From assembly GCF_030253575.1 (NCBI RefSeq), contig NC_080557.1, forward strand, positions 42,670,501-42,734,500: a DNA stretch of 64,000 nt. The letters are read 5' to 3'. Below the pieces are notes generated by a model that was not told where the DNA came from, did not search any database, and saw only the letters and a program-made list of their open reading frames with translations. This DNA is from Rhododendron vialii. Lineage: Eukaryota; Streptophyta; Magnoliopsida; Ericales; Ericaceae. Positions within the stretch are counted from its first letter, which is position 1, and each line of letters begins with the position of its first letter. The position numbers were made by a program, and so were the translations under genes. Below are positions 10,401-22,213 of this stretch, one piece after another.

Positions 10401-10674
10401 TCAGTAGTATTGCACTATCTTCCTAACCGAAATTTGAAGTACTTATGTCTCCTTCACCCAATAGCACCTATCCTTCTTTTTAAGTCTCACACATTCAAAC
10501 TAATGAACTCACGAGTTAGCCAAAGTGGTTGCATGCTTGTTCCAAATTCATCTAGTTTTAGGTTCAACTCCTCTAACTCCCACAAACAAACTAACATTTC
10601 TTGCCTTTCCTCCATAAAAAAAAAAAAAAAAAACCATGATCTAACATTATCCAAGGCACTAGAAACTTTCAAAT

Positions 10675-12714
10675 TCACCGACCGCAAATGAGTATTGACT
10701 CTGTGCTAGATATGGAGGGAGTAGAAGACTTCACTATGGATGATGACGGAAATGACATGACAAATTCTGATGATGCTTCATTACAAAGACCTATTGTACC
10801 AGTACTCGTGCGGTCAGGAATTATCTCCGGCAACAGGACATCTCCATCAAGGTATTGCATCACTTGCCGCATGCTCGGTCTTGTCGCTGCATCGAACTTT
10901 GAGCAAAGCAGGCCTACTTTCAAAACCAACTCCATTTCCTCCCCCAAATAATCTCCTCCCAATCTAGGATCACTCGTCTTGAGAATCGCTCCCTCTTTCC
11001 ATTTCTCGAAAACCCAATCAACCAAAACCACCTCATCAGGTGACTGTTGTGGCTGTATAGGTCTCCTTCCGCAACCTACTTCGAGTATGAATGCACCGAA
11101 AGCAAATACATCACTGCTTGTGGTTGCCTTTCCGGTTCTAGAAAGCTCAGGTGCAAGGTACCCAATTGTCCCCACCACATGGGTAGTTTTGAGGTTTGCT
11201 CCATGATCGTATAATCGAGCAAGACCGAAATCCCCTAGCCTTCCATTTAGATCAGCGTCCAATAGAACATTACTAGCCTTCGCGTCTCTGTGAAGAACAA
11301 CTTGGTCCCATTCTTCATGCAGATACAAAAGGGCGGATGCTACGCCTCTGATGATACGATAATGTTGTGCCCAGTCTAGGCTTGGCTTTTCATTGCTAAA
11401 TAGGAACTTGTCAAGGCTTCCATTAGGCATATAATCATAGACCAAGAGAAGCTCTCCCTTCCGCCGGCTATAGCCAAGTAGCTGCACTAAGTTCCTGTGC
11501 CTTAGCCTTCCCATGCTAGCAATTTCAGCCACAAATTCCTTCATCCCTTGTTTGGAATCATGCGAGACCTTCTTGACTGCAACTTGTTCCTTCAAAGAGG
11601 GAAGTACTCCTCTATAAACCTTTCCGAAACCTCCTGCTCCAAGAAGTTCTTCGTCTATGAAACCTCTGGTAGCTTTGAAGAGATCCTTATAGGAAAACCT
11701 ATGAGGGCCATATTCCCTTTCCCAATCTTCACGTATTTCTTCATACTTTTTCCTCCTCAACATATAAAGTGTCCCTGCAATTGTGATAGTCAGCCCAATG
11801 GCTACTATTCTCACCGAAACTGTAATTCCTAAACCTGTAATTCCTAGACCGGCTTTTCTTAGATGAGGAAGTGAAGGAAGCTCTGAAATTTCTAGGCCAT
11901 GTGCTTTCCCACTTTTATTGAAGCTCCAACCAAGAATATAGTGGTTCCCTGTAACTCCTCCCGTAGCAGCAGAGAAACCAACATACATTGAATCCAACAG
12001 AATTGAAGAAAGATTGATATGTGTTGACAGGAGAGACTGATCTGGTTTGGGGCTTGTAATAGGAGCTAGTGTTACATTGAGTACATTCCTAAACCCATCA
12101 TACTCAACCCAACCTTGCATTGGACTCCCGCTTACAAGTTCCATGCTCCAGTTTATCTGTTCCCTGTTGGAGTAATATGTGACGGTAGCAGATACATTTG
12201 ATGCTATGCTGTTAACATCAATTCCAACATGGTTATCATTTGTATCATTGAATTCAGGATTTAAAATGGAATCGAACTCAATTGCCAATAGATGGTTGGA
12301 AGGGAGCCCATTGCTAGAAACATTGAGGAGCCCAAAATATTGTCTTCCTAAGGCTTGGTTGAAATCCATAGATGGTGAGATGGTGAAGGCTATTCCATGA
12401 GCTCTCAGTTTTGTTATCTCAGGAACAATGGCAAACACAAAATGGGTGGAAAATGAAAAAGCTTTCGGTAACGTGGACGAAGATGTATCGAATCCTATAG
12501 GATGCTGGTAGAAAGCACGACCGATTTGATTCTTAGAAAAATTGGTTAGCTGCAAAAGACCATTGGAATGGATTTTTGCAATCCCATCAAGGTGAATATT
12601 GGCTCTTTTGAAGCCATTGTACGCGAACTGGTTTTCATCTACAGCCATGGCTAGGTGATTCAAGCAAACATATAAATGTATAAGAAAATAAACTAATACT
12701 GGTGTGGAAGTCAT
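10675..12714 (-). CDS. L-type lectin receptor-like kinase, copy D
   Basis: This intact 679-codon single-exon gene is the only full copy on the minus strand. The order is signal peptide (about 1-24, ending LAMA), legume lectin with the DTNDNHVGID loop, membrane segment (about 295-318) and kinase. The kinase shows GAGGFGKV, VAVKK, HRD, DFG and APE. Two oddities set it apart: the catalytic loop reads HRDAKASN instead of HRDVKASN, a mild change next to the invariant Asp, and an arginine interrupts the hydrophobic membrane segment (VSVRIVAIGL). Key catalytic residues remain, so activity is possible. The C-terminus reads ILICGR where others have ILTSGR. Role: plasma-membrane receptor kinase, ligand unknown. 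Confidence 0.95.
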   Translation of the reverse strand: MTSTPVLVYFLIHLYVCLNHLAMAVDENQFAYNGFKRANIHLDGIAKIHSNGLLQLTNFSKNQIGRAFYQHPIGFDTSSSTLPKAFSFSTHFVFAIVPEITKLRAHGIAFTISPSMDFNQALGRQYFGLLNVSSNGLPSNHLLAIEFDSILNPEFNDTNDNHVGIDVNSIASNVSATVTYYSNREQINWSMELVSGSPMQGWVEYDGFRNVLNVTLAPITSPKPDQSLLSTHINLSSILLDSMYVGFSAATGGVTGNHYILGWSFNKSGKAHGLEISELPSLPHLRKAGLGITGLGITVSVRIVAIGLTITIAGTLYMLRRKKYEEIREDWEREYGPHRFSYKDLFKATRGFIDEELLGAGGFGKVYRGVLPSLKEQVAVKKVSHDSKQGMKEFVAEIASMGRLRHRNLVQLLGYSRRKGELLLVYDYMPNGSLDKFLFSNEKPSLDWAQHYRIIRGVASALLYLHEEWDQVVLHRDAKASNVLLDADLNGRLGDFGLARLYDHGANLKTTHVVGTIGYLAPELSRTGKATTSSDVFAFGAFILEVGCGRRPIQPQQSPDEVVLVDWVFEKWKEGAILKTSDPRLGGDYLGEEMELVLKVGLLCSKFDAATRPSMRQVMQYLDGDVLLPEIIPDRTSTGTIGLCNEASSEFVMSFPSSSIVKSSTPSISSTESILICGR

Positions 12715-13190
12715 TTGCCAATTTCGGGAAGAGCTTCTTGCTTACAGCAATGGTTGGTTAGTTTTTGGTTGGAGATAGATTCTTCTTTGTCATTGAACAT
12801 AAGGGTCTCCTTCCAAGGGTAAAACGGGGATTTGGGTAGTCAACACCGTTGTATAGACGGCACAACAGGTCAGCTAAAGAAACGTAAGCTAGTTTGTGAC
12901 TGAATGATAATAACTTCACTGTGATTCCAATTTAACAGTCACCATGTCCTTCTCCTCATGGTTATCCTTTGATAGAGAATGGAAGACCACACAAACAACC
13001 ATAAGTTAGATGAAGACTACTTAAGGAACAAACCCGGATCATGTCCGTTTCATAGATGGATTAAGGATGGCTTTGTGAGCAACAATCCTCATGTCGGATT
13101 TGTGAAACCTGATTCAGTTTGGTTTGTCACGTTGCAAACTATGACAGGGTTTGATGGCAGGGGCTCTCATCATGTCAAAATCGAGATGAA
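12715..13190 (-). promoter_or_regulatory. Upstream block of LecRK copy D
   Basis: Read on the minus strand this repeats the upstream block of copies A, E, G and I: the gcaagaagctcttccc leader stretch near the ATG, the aaggagaccct segment around 12806-12816, and the cctgccatcaaaccctgtca segment near 13160. It probably carries D's promoter. The inversion breakpoint of the D block lies around 13180-13250. Confidence 0.6.
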
Positions 13191-14089
13191 CATAACCCGT
13201 AAAATGCGCAAAATGGTTGTACAAGTTTCGATCCACATGGACAAGACTTAATTCAACTCTAGAAATCGATTTCTAAATTAATGGAAGTATAACGATTTGC
13301 TGATTTCCATTATATCTAGATTTACTTAAGAGAGAGTTAAGATTTTTTTTTTAGCAAGTGAAAATTTTTGTATTCGAGTATATGAGCTAGGAATAAACCA
13401 TCATTGACCGTCCACGCTAAATTCACACTAAACTCTATATTTTTAACTTACCATATACTTGGTAGTATGAAAACAATTGTATTTATAAAGTTTTCACGTT
13501 TTAGAGCGGAACTCAGTTCACTCCATATTTTAAAAAGTTTCACAATTCACATCCCGCGATATATCCTTAACATTACCAACATGTGTAGCCTTTTTACTAA
13601 TTTGTCATCAAGGGGCGTGGATTGTGATTTTTTTTTTTAAATATGGGGTAAAATTGGTTCCGCTCTGATACCATATAAAAACTTTATATCTATCTCAAAA
13701 TTAATTAACAATAAAATGGAGAAGTCCTAAATGTTATTAGGAGGTGATTGGTTACCTAATTTTCCAGTTCTCATCATCTCCTTTTCACCTTTTGAATGTT
13801 TGGTTACCCATTTTCAAAACACATTCCCATAGAGTTCTTCCATTTGGTTAGACGCCAAAAGCGAAAAGGAGGCTGATAGGCCGATACTACCTCCTTTTCC
13901 GACATCGGTTTTTTTTTCTTTTTTTTCAGCCTTTTCTGACATCGTTGACAAAAGGGTTTTTTGGAGATAATTTTTTATTGACCATTATACCCTCTCCTAA
14001 GTTGGGTAATTACCCTTCTCTCTTCACGTTTTAGACAACTTAATCCTAAAATGTGAAGAGGGAAGGTTAATCATCTTCAATAAGTAGTA
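13191..14089. other. Intergenic AT-rich DNA with LTR traces
   Basis: There is no gene here. Around 13655-13672 the plus strand reads ccgctctgataccatat, the reverse of a Met-tRNA primer site, so part of 13250-13700 is probably an old minus-strand LTR element remnant. The remainder is AT-rich. Confidence 0.45.
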
Positions 14090-15850
14090 ATTAGGAAGAA
14101 TTTTTCATAAGTCCACTATAGCACATTCCAAACTCATCTAATCCACTTCTAAGTTTCATAATTCACTAAGTCCATTAATAATTTTAATGACAAAAATACC
14201 CCATCTCAGAAATAAAGGCTCTGTTTGGCTAACACGAAAATACATTTTTTTTCATTTTTGTTGCAATCAAGCCGCCACTATCTCCGCCACCACCACTGTC
14301 GCCGCTACCATCACCGTTACCACCACGGCCGTTGCCACCACCACCATCGTCGCCGCTACCATCACGCCACATATAACATTATATGTGTAACAAAAAATGT
14401 ATTTTTTCATTTTTCTCGATTTTTTTATTGGACCTATTCAATAAGAGAACATATATATAACGTTATTAGTTCCTCTTTTTTTTTTTGAGTTTTACAGGAC
14501 AAAATCTCATATAACCTTTTATATGACAGAAGCTCATATATAAAGTTACACAGTACAAAAGGTCATATATAACGTTATATTTTCTCTTTATTAAATAACA
14601 TAGAATATTTCTAATCTAGAATGTTATATATAACAATATAACGTTATATATTATTATATCTCTCTCTAACTAAGAATGTTTTACAAAAAAATGACATTAA
14701 ATTACAAAAACACAACCAGTTCCAACCTTATATGTTTAGCCCTAGAAAAAACACACATATAATCTTATATATTTATTCAAAAAACTTCAAATATATTAGA
14801 AGCAAGTCGGAGAGGCCGCTGCGCGAACCAAATCAATAAGTGATTGATGAAAAACACAAATATAAGCTTATATATTTCTTCAAAAAACTTCAAATCTGCA
14901 ACCCTAAGAAAAATACGCATATAACCTTATGTATTTATTCAAAAACCTCCAAATCTGATGATAATTTCTTCAAAAAACTTCAAATCTGCAACCCTAAGAA
15001 AAATACGCATATAACCTTATGTATTTATTCAAAAACCTCCAAATCTGATGATAACTGGACACGGGACAAACAAAAAACCGGATCCGCCCCGATCGGATAC
15101 ATTTTCGGTCCTCCATTCCTGCCCCAATGGAGATTTGATCGGAGATTTGGATATCCGAATGTAAAAAAAAAACATTTGGACTCTGTTTTTTATTTCAAGC
15201 TCCAAAAACGATCCAGTACCGAAAAAGATTCGATCTTTCATCTCCAATACACATTGCAAAAAAAAATTGAGATACACATGTCCAGTACAATATTATGAAT
15301 ATGTAATAGAAACCCGCAAATTTAAGAAGAAAAAACGTGAAAAGGAATTATCACAGATGACACCGATGGCCTCCTCGTTGCCATTGATCTTGGATCGTAG
15401 GTAGTGATTGATGAGTTCTTCGTCGGTTGGACGGAATCAGTACCCTATCGGAAGAGATCTCAAGGGCATAACTTCCATTTTCAGAGAGAGGCAAAAAAAG
15501 AGAAATTATATAGAGATGAGATGAAGAAAAGAGACGGTAGTTTTCTTTTTCTTTTTGATGTTCTTTATTTGATCGGGAGAATTTAGTGGGGTTTTGGTAG
15601 AAGCATCAGCATGCGAAAATGTGGAACGAGAGAGGGAGGAGGCCTGCTACAGATTTGTTTTTTCTAGGGTTTCTCTCCGTATGATAGCTTATATAGGAGG
15701 GCATTTTTGTCTTGATTGAATTTTTTTTTTTTAAGAAGTGGACTTAAGGCCTTACTAAACTATATTAGTGGACTAGAGAGATTATAAACATTAGAAATAG
15801 ACTAACTAGGTTACAAGTTCTCTATAATGGACCCTAGACCAATTTTTTAT
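14090..15850. mobile_element. Candidate Mutator-like TIR element
   Basis: About 80-100 bp at 14100-14180 (cataagtccactatag..., ccattaata) resemble the reverse complement of about 15740-15840 (ggacttaagg..., ctataatggacc), at roughly 70% by eye. That would make a 1.75-kb element with long degenerate inverted ends. The inside is AT-rich with many palindromic ataacgttat motifs, a codon-like CCACCG run (14270-14370), a 90-bp tandem pair and an unidentified stretch at 15350-15600. There is no transposase. The target duplication is not clear, so the call is tentative. Confidence 0.35.
14875..15054. repeat. Two 90-bp direct tandem repeats
   Basis: Units at 14875-14964 and 14965-15054 are essentially identical. 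They start tttcttcaaaaaacttc and end aaatctgatgataa. The near-perfect match indicates a recent local duplication. A related, shorter ttcaaaaaacttcaaat segment lies just upstream at about 14777. Confidence 0.9.
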
Positions 15851-16732
15851 AATAATTACCCTTCCCTCTTCACCTTTTTTGTTTTTCAATTGCTACTTCT
15901 TCTTTTTTTATTTGTTTCCCAATAATTATGGTTTTTGCTCTCTCTCTTTTTTTTGTCCTTATAGTTGGATTTGAGTGACTCGTTATTTGAAGTTAATGGT
16001 TTTCTTATTTTAAATATGACTTGGATGGCAATATTTGATTCTTCTTAATTAGCCCAAAAAAATGTGTAGGATTTCAATTATGGGGTACATGAATTTGTTA
16101 AACGCAATATGAAAAAACATTTGTCAATATTTGACAAAGGGGGAATTGGGTTTCAGTGGGAGGTGGGGTAAAAAATTTCCAAGTGGCGGACAACTTTTTA
16201 TGGAATTGCATAAAAATGAAATGGACAAAAAGAAATTTTCCATAAAAGAATTAGACAAAAATAAATTCTCCATACATGAAACGGACAAAATTAATTCCCC
16301 ATACATGGAGTCGGTTTGTAGTCGAATCTGGGTGTAGACCTAAGTTGCTCCATGTATGGAACTAAGTTGCCCATTGTATGAACCTAAGTTGCCCCATAAT
16401 TTTTTTTACCTTTTTCTTGGATATTTTCAAAAATATTTGGGTAAAAGTTATAAATTTTTACTTTTTCGATTCCTCTCATCGAGACAAAACAATAATCCAC
16501 AAAAGTTTGTAACAAAATGAACAAACTCGAAAAAAAATTTGTATAAAGACTAAAAAAATTCCCAAAAACATTTAGCGGAACTTAGCCGAATCAAAGTATT
16601 TGCAATGTCGTTATCAAGTATGTAATGTCATGAACACACCTAGCTCTTTTTTCTCCCATGTGCCTCTCTCTTAGTCAACTTTTATTTTTTGTTTCAATAA
16701 GTTTTTCCCCCAAAATCATCATGTTGAAACAA
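15851..16732. other. Intergenic AT-rich DNA with MITE-like hairpin remnant
   Basis: No gene is seen. Around 16430-16560 the sequence (tttgtaacaaaatg, gagacaaaacaataatccac) resembles one arm of the hairpin MITE at 21910-22110. Around 16600-16680 it matches the flank at 22140-22210 (acacctagctcttttttctc), marking the left part of the LecRK duplication unit. Confidence 0.5.
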
Positions 16733-17150
16733 TTTTTTTTTGTCGGCAAAAGTAACAATTTATTAAGGAAAAGAGAAAGGGATTCTAACCAAAAGTTGAA
16801 AGCTACAGCCAGAGAGACAACGCCCACAACAACACCTGAAGGTCTAGAGTGCCCAAATAAAAACAGATATAGCTCAGACATCCAAAAGGCCTAAAAAATC
16901 CAAATCTTACATTAAAGCTCAGCCCAAAGAAAATCCAAAATCTAACCCTAAAATAACGCCGCTGCCTACCCAGATCAGATAGAACACCCTCCACCGCCAG
17001 TCAACCACCACCGAAATCCACCACGCCACCACTGGCCACCCCTTCGGAGATACAAACCGGAACCTAAGCAATCCAAGACTGCCGCGGAAGCTACACCATG
17101 CCGTTAGGCGAATACTGGGCCCATCCAACAACGACCACTGCGAGATCCAC
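16733..17150 (-). mobile_element. LINE-type 3' end fragment, minus strand
   Basis: Read on the minus strand, the sequence is a G/T-rich tail (repeated ggtggttg-like text) ending in aataaattgttacttttgccgac and a short A run. This is the same style as the 3' ends at 4469-4755 and 39172-40053. It is inserted within the upstream part of the copy E unit; the equivalent place upstream of G (about 30870-30960) lacks it. The 5' end and target duplication are not sharply defined. Confidence 0.55.
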
Positions 17151-17286
17151 AAGGAAGATTAACAGCCGTGTACAAAACTTGCTAACTCTTTCAGGATCAC
17201 AATTGCGTGCAGGAAAATACATAACGTGAGGCAACAAAATATCGCAAGGACATGGTCCACATGACAGCAACAGACCATTTATTTTG

Positions 17287-17963
17287 AGCTCTGATAATGT
17301 GGTTATTTTTGAAATCCGACCCAAATGTACACACAACTACACGAAGAATAATCAATCAAAACACGCGAAGAAAGCACTGGCATAAAGACTTAAGGAGTTA
17401 CCTAATTGGTTACATCCACGATTCACACCAGCTTTTCACTATCTATCGAATTTACAAGAGACTACAGCTGTATGCTGCGCAAAAGCAAAGTGTCTATCCT
17501 ACGGTTTTGCCTCACCAATTACTGGAGCCCCTGCCTTCAAAACCCGTCATAGTTTGCAAAGTGACAAACCAAACCAAATCAGGCTTCACAAACCCAATAT
17601 TAGAGTCATTGCTTAAGAAGTGATCCCAATCCCATCTATGAAATGGAGATGATCGTGGTTTTTTCCTTAGGTAGTCTTCATTTAGCTTATGGTTTTTTTG
17701 GTGTGGTCTTCCATTACCATTCTCTATCAAAGGATATTTGCTACCCACTATGCAACGGTGCTGAGTCTGTTGACACTGAAGTCATTATAATCCAGTCACG
17801 AACTTCGTTTTCTTTAGCTGACCTGCTGCCCTCTACTGACTCCTCAAATCCCTGTTTTACCCTTGTAAGGAGACCCTTATGTTCAATAACAAAGAAGAAT
17901 CTATCTCCAAACAAAACTAATCATCCATTGCTGCAAGCAAGAAGCTCTTCCCAGCATTGGTAA
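17287..17963 (+). promoter_or_regulatory. Upstream block of LecRK copy E
   Basis: This is homologous to 1-1191 but without the hAT MITE; the empty site is ttaagaag at 17613-17620. It ends with the gcaagaagctcttccc leader just before the ATG at 17964. It presumably held the promoter of copy E. Confidence 0.6.
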
Positions 17964-19983
17964 ATGACTTCCACACCCATATCAGTTTTTTTTCTGATAC
18001 TTGGATATGTTTGCTTGAATCCTCTAGCCATGGCGGTAGATGAAAACCAGTTCATGTACAATGGCTTCAATGGAACCCGTTTTCACCTTGATGGGGCTGC
18101 AAAAATCCATTCCAATGGTCTTTTGCAGCTAACCAACACTTCACAGTATCAAATTGGCCGTGCTTTCTACCAGAATCCTTTAGGATTCAGTACATCTTCA
18201 TCCACGTTACCGCAAGATCATTCATTTTCCACCCAATTTGTGTTTGCCATCGTTCCCGATCATGAGATAACAAATCTTAGCTGTTGTGGAATGGCCTTTG
18301 CCATCTCACCATCGATTGACTTCACCCTTGCCATAGGAATTAAGTATTTCGGGCTTCCCAATTCTTCCAACCATCTTTTGGCAATTGAGCTCGATACCCT
18401 TACAAATCCTGAACTCAGTGATATAAATGATAACCATGTTGGAATTGATGTTAACAGCTTAGTATCAAATGCATCTGCTACCATAACGTATTACTCCAAT
18501 AGGGAACGAATTAATCGGAGCTTGCAGCTTGTAAGTGGGAGTCCAATGCACGTTTGGATAGAGTATGATGGGTTTGAGAATGTACTCAATGTTACACTAG
18601 CTCCTATTAGAAGCCCAAAACCAGATCAGTCTCTTCTGTCAACACACATAAATCTTTCTTCAATTCTGTTGGATTCCATGTATGTTGGTTTCTCTGCTTC
18701 TACAGCATTACTTACAGGGAACCACTATATTCTTGGTTGGAGCTTCAATAAAAGTGGGAAAGCACAAGACCTAAAAATTTCAGAGCTTCCTTCACTTCCT
18801 CATCAAAGAAAACCCGGTCTGGGATCTACAGGTCTAGGAATTACAGTGTCAGTGACAATAGTAGTCATTGGGCTAACTATCACAATTGGAGGGACATTTT
18901 ACGTGTTGAGGAGGAAAAAGTACCAAGAAATACGTGAAGATTGGGAAAGGGAATATGGCCCTCATCGGTTTTCCTATAAGGATCTCTTCAAAGCTACCAG
19001 AGGTTTCATAGACGAAGAACTTCTTGGAGCTGGAGGTTTCGGTAAGGTTTATAGAGGAATACTTCCCTCTTCGAAGGGACAAGTTGCAGTCAAGAAAGTC
19101 TCCCATGATTCAAAACAAGGGATGAAGGAGTTTGTGGCTGAAATTGCTAGCATGGGAAGGCTAAGGCACAGGAACTTGGTGCAGCTCCTTGGCTATAGCC
19201 GGCGGAAGGGAGAGCTGTTCTTGGTCTATGATTATATGCCTAACGGAAGCCTTGACATGTTCCTATTTAGCAATGAAAAGCCAATCCTCGACTGGGCACA
19301 ACGTTGTCGTATCATCAGAGGAGTAGCATCCGCCCTTCTGTATCTGCATGAAGAATGGGACCAAGTTGTTCTTCACAGAGACGTGAAGGCTAGTAATGTT
19401 CTATTGGACGCTGATCTAAACGGAAGGCTAGGGGATTTCGGTCTTGCTAGATTATACGATCATGGAGCAACCCTCGAAACTACCCATGTGGTGGGGACAA
19501 TTGGGTACCTTGCTCTAGAGCTTTCAAGAACCGGAAAGGCAACGACAAGCACTGATGTGTTTGCTTTCGGTGCATTCTTATTCGAAGTAGCATGCGGAAG
19601 GAGGCCCATAGAGCTACAACAGTCGCCTGACAAGGTGGTATTGGTTGATTGGGTTTTCGAGAAGGAAAGAGGGAGTGATTCTAGAGACAAGTGATCCTAG
19701 ATTGGGAGGAGACTATTTGGAGGAAATGGAGTTGGTTTTGAAACTAGGCCTGCTTTGCTCAAAGTCCGATGCAGTGACAAGACCTTGCATGCGGCAAGTG
19801 ATGCAATACCTTGATGGAGATGTCCCATTGCCGGAGATAATTCATGATAGCACAAGTACTGGTACAATAGGTCTTGGTAATGAAGCATTATTTGAATTTG
19901 TCGTTTTATTTCCGTCACCAATTGTGGAGTCTTCTGCTCACTCCATATCTAGCACAGAGTCAATACTCACTTGCGGTCGGTAA
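17964..19983 (+). pseudogene. Frameshifted LecRK, copy E
   Basis: The gene is full length against copies A, D, G and I, but about 19663-19666 lacks two bases (gagaaggaaagag where the others have gagaagtggaaagag). The frame therefore ends at 19694 after 576 residues, and the last about 100 codons (kinase subdomain XI and the tail to TCGR, 19667-19983) are out of frame. Signal peptide, lectin domain, membrane span, glycine loop, Lys, HRD and DFG are all still present. The APE motif reads ALE. Other private changes are a two-residue insertion (PDHEIT) and a gap of about five residues before SNHLL. A truncated receptor could still be made, but it would lack the end of the kinase fold. The decay looks recent. 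Confidence 0.9.
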
Positions 19984-20329
19984 ATTTGAAAATTTACAAT
20001 GCCTTGGATAATGCTAAATCATGTGGTTTTTTTTTTTTTTTTTTTTGTGTGTGGAGGAAATGCAAGAAATGTTAGTTAGGAAGTGAGAGTTAGAAGAGTT
20101 GAATCTTTCTTTTTAGCTGTTCAAAAAGAAGAGTTGAATCTAAGACTAGATGAATTTGGAACAAGCATGCAACCCCTTGGGCTAGCTCGCAAGTTCATAG
20201 TTTGAATGTGTGAGACTAGAAAGAAGGATAGTTTCTATTGGGTGAAGGAGACACAAGTACTTCAAATTTCGGTTTGGAAGATAGTGGAATATTAGTTATA
20301 TTTGTATATGCAGAAGCTTATGAATGTTA
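19984..20329. other. 3' flank of LecRK copy E
   Basis: This is homologous to the 3' flanks of the other copies (aatttgaaa, ccttggataatgctaaatca, a T run, aatgttagttag, gaacaagcatgcaac). It contains the empty sites for the A/G-shared insertion and for the Stowaway MITE found beside copy A. No gene is present. Confidence 0.6.
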
Positions 20330-21330
20330 AATTCTGCAGCTTCTATAGTTTTCTTTGACTTTCAGGTATATCATATTTTGATATGCTTGTGCACACACGT
20401 CTTGACTTTTGTTACGCAAGTGTGCTCATGTAGTCTAGTCTAGATTTATTGCCTTAGCTATTAGAAGATCCTGAAGGATCACGTTCATTGTACTAGAAAT
20501 TGGATTATAGTTTTCAATACTAGTAAGTGATTGATATTGCACTTATAAAAAAAAAAATTGTTCATAAAAAAAAAAGAAGATTGATAATCTGCAATTTACT
20601 TGGTATCAAAGCCCATTGTTTTGTTTGGTGTCTTCCTCTCCTGATTGTCTCTTGTTCTAGTGCAAGCCAATCATAGTTCGTTGATTGGTTCTGAATCACT
20701 TCTGAGTACTACTTTGGTTTTCCATGACAAGCCCTCTTCGTCAAATTCGCTGGTCTCAATTACAGCCATTGGTCTCATCTCATGCGTAGTTTCCTGAAAG
20801 GAAAAGGCATGTTGATCAGTTGATGTATGTCACTGGTAAGAAAACGAATCCCATAAAATCGATTGATCAAAGGGATGATGCCTTTGAAAAGTGGATGAAT
20901 GGGCTAGGGATAACACTAAAATCATTACCTGGATTGCAAACTCTGTTAGTGTCTCTATTAAAATGCAACTACGTAAAATTGAGACTGCAAAACAAGTTCG
21001 GGATGTAGCATTTTGTTCAAACTTACTTTGCAAGAAAATACAAGCTTGAGATGGATATTCGAGATCTTAAACAAAAGGAAGGACAATATGTCTCTGGTTT
21101 TTACTCTGAAATGTCCACTATCTTTATTCTACTACTACCCAGAAGCTTGATGGTTTGGGCTTCGGCTTGCTTCCAACCTGGTTGGAGTACAGTGTGCTGT
21201 AACTACTACTGTGAAACCTCTGAGGCAGACGGCACAGACTTCGGTTTGCGTATCTTGATCCATTTACGGTCTATATTTTTGTTTAATTTAGTTTCTGTAA
21301 ATTTATTGATTTTGTTAGTTGTTTAATTTT
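20330..21330 (+). mobile_element. Copia retrotransposon relic
   Basis: This is a fossil copy of the same element as at 4200-5560. An LTR-derived stretch (20330-20600) leads to a primer site ttggtatcaaagccc near 20600 and a gag-derived part at about 20740-21120. It is broken in several places and has no pol. It follows copy E in the same arrangement as beside A and G. Confidence 0.75.
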
Positions 21331-22213
21331 CCCCGCATTTCATTCGGTTCTGCATTTGATAAATAACTCAGTTTAGTGTTCATTGTTTTCATTACTATTT
21401 CGCCCACAAGTTAATGATTACGATTGATTTTTCCCCAATTGCTACTGTACTTCACAAATCTCAGTTTTCACGTTACTATACCAATCAAGTCTGCAACGCC
21501 TGATCCAAGGAGTTTTACAACGAGAACAAAAAGTGAGTTGGGCTAGTTCCGCTAAGGAAAATAGGTAGTACTCCAATACTTATTTTTTGAATTAAAGGTG
21601 ATGTATTATGAGAGAATGACATTTCTCGTAAAGAAAAAATAAGAACTTTAGCAGAACGGAAAAATCAAGGTCCCATTACACCTTAATATCAACTGTCTTT
21701 CAGTACCATAAGGTCCCATTACATGTTTTCCTGTGTACCAAAAAAAAAAAAAAAGAAGAAGGTCCCATTTCAACTGTCTTGGAAAAATATTCATGTCCTG
21801 TTAAGATATCTCCATCACAATTCTGTATATTCTTGGTACATGACCTTTCTCTTGGAAAAGTCTTCAAGTAGATCTTTTCTTTTGCCAAGTAAAAGCTAAG
21901 TTTCGCTAAGGGTTTTTTTTTTTTTTTTTTGGTTGAGATTTTTGGGCTTTTTTTGTTTTGTCCTTGTGTGTTTGTTCGTTTTGCGACAAACTTTTGTGGA
22001 CTATTGTTTCTTGTGACTATTGAAACAATAGTCCACAAAAATTTGTCGCAAAACGAAAAAACACTAAAAAAAAAATTGAATAAAGACAAAAAAAAATCCA
22101 AAAATCTCCAAAGCCCTTATTATAATTTAGTCGAATCATGGTAGTTGCAGTGCCTTTGACAAGTATTTAATGTCGTGGACACACCTAGCTCTTTTTTCTC
22201 CCACATGCCTCTC
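21331..22213. other. Intergenic flank with hairpin MITE
   Basis: About 21331-21660 repeats the flank at about 35400-35760 (aagtctgcaacgcctgatcc, cgcccacaagttaatgatta). Within 21910-22110 lies a hairpin: the arms at 21968-22010 and 22021-22064 are near-perfect inverted copies (gcgacaaacttttgtggac and its complement) with about 10 bp between them. It is a MITE-like foldback related to remnants at 16430-16560. No gene is seen. Confidence 0.6.

Noticed and set aside
14187-14488. His/Arg/Thr-rich frames (CCACCG run)
   Set aside because: A short trinucleotide-like tract inside a candidate mobile element, with two frames equally open and no domain.
14875-15054. Possible CRISPR-like repeats
   Set aside because: Only two adjacent 90-bp units without spacers, in a plant genome; a simple tandem duplication.
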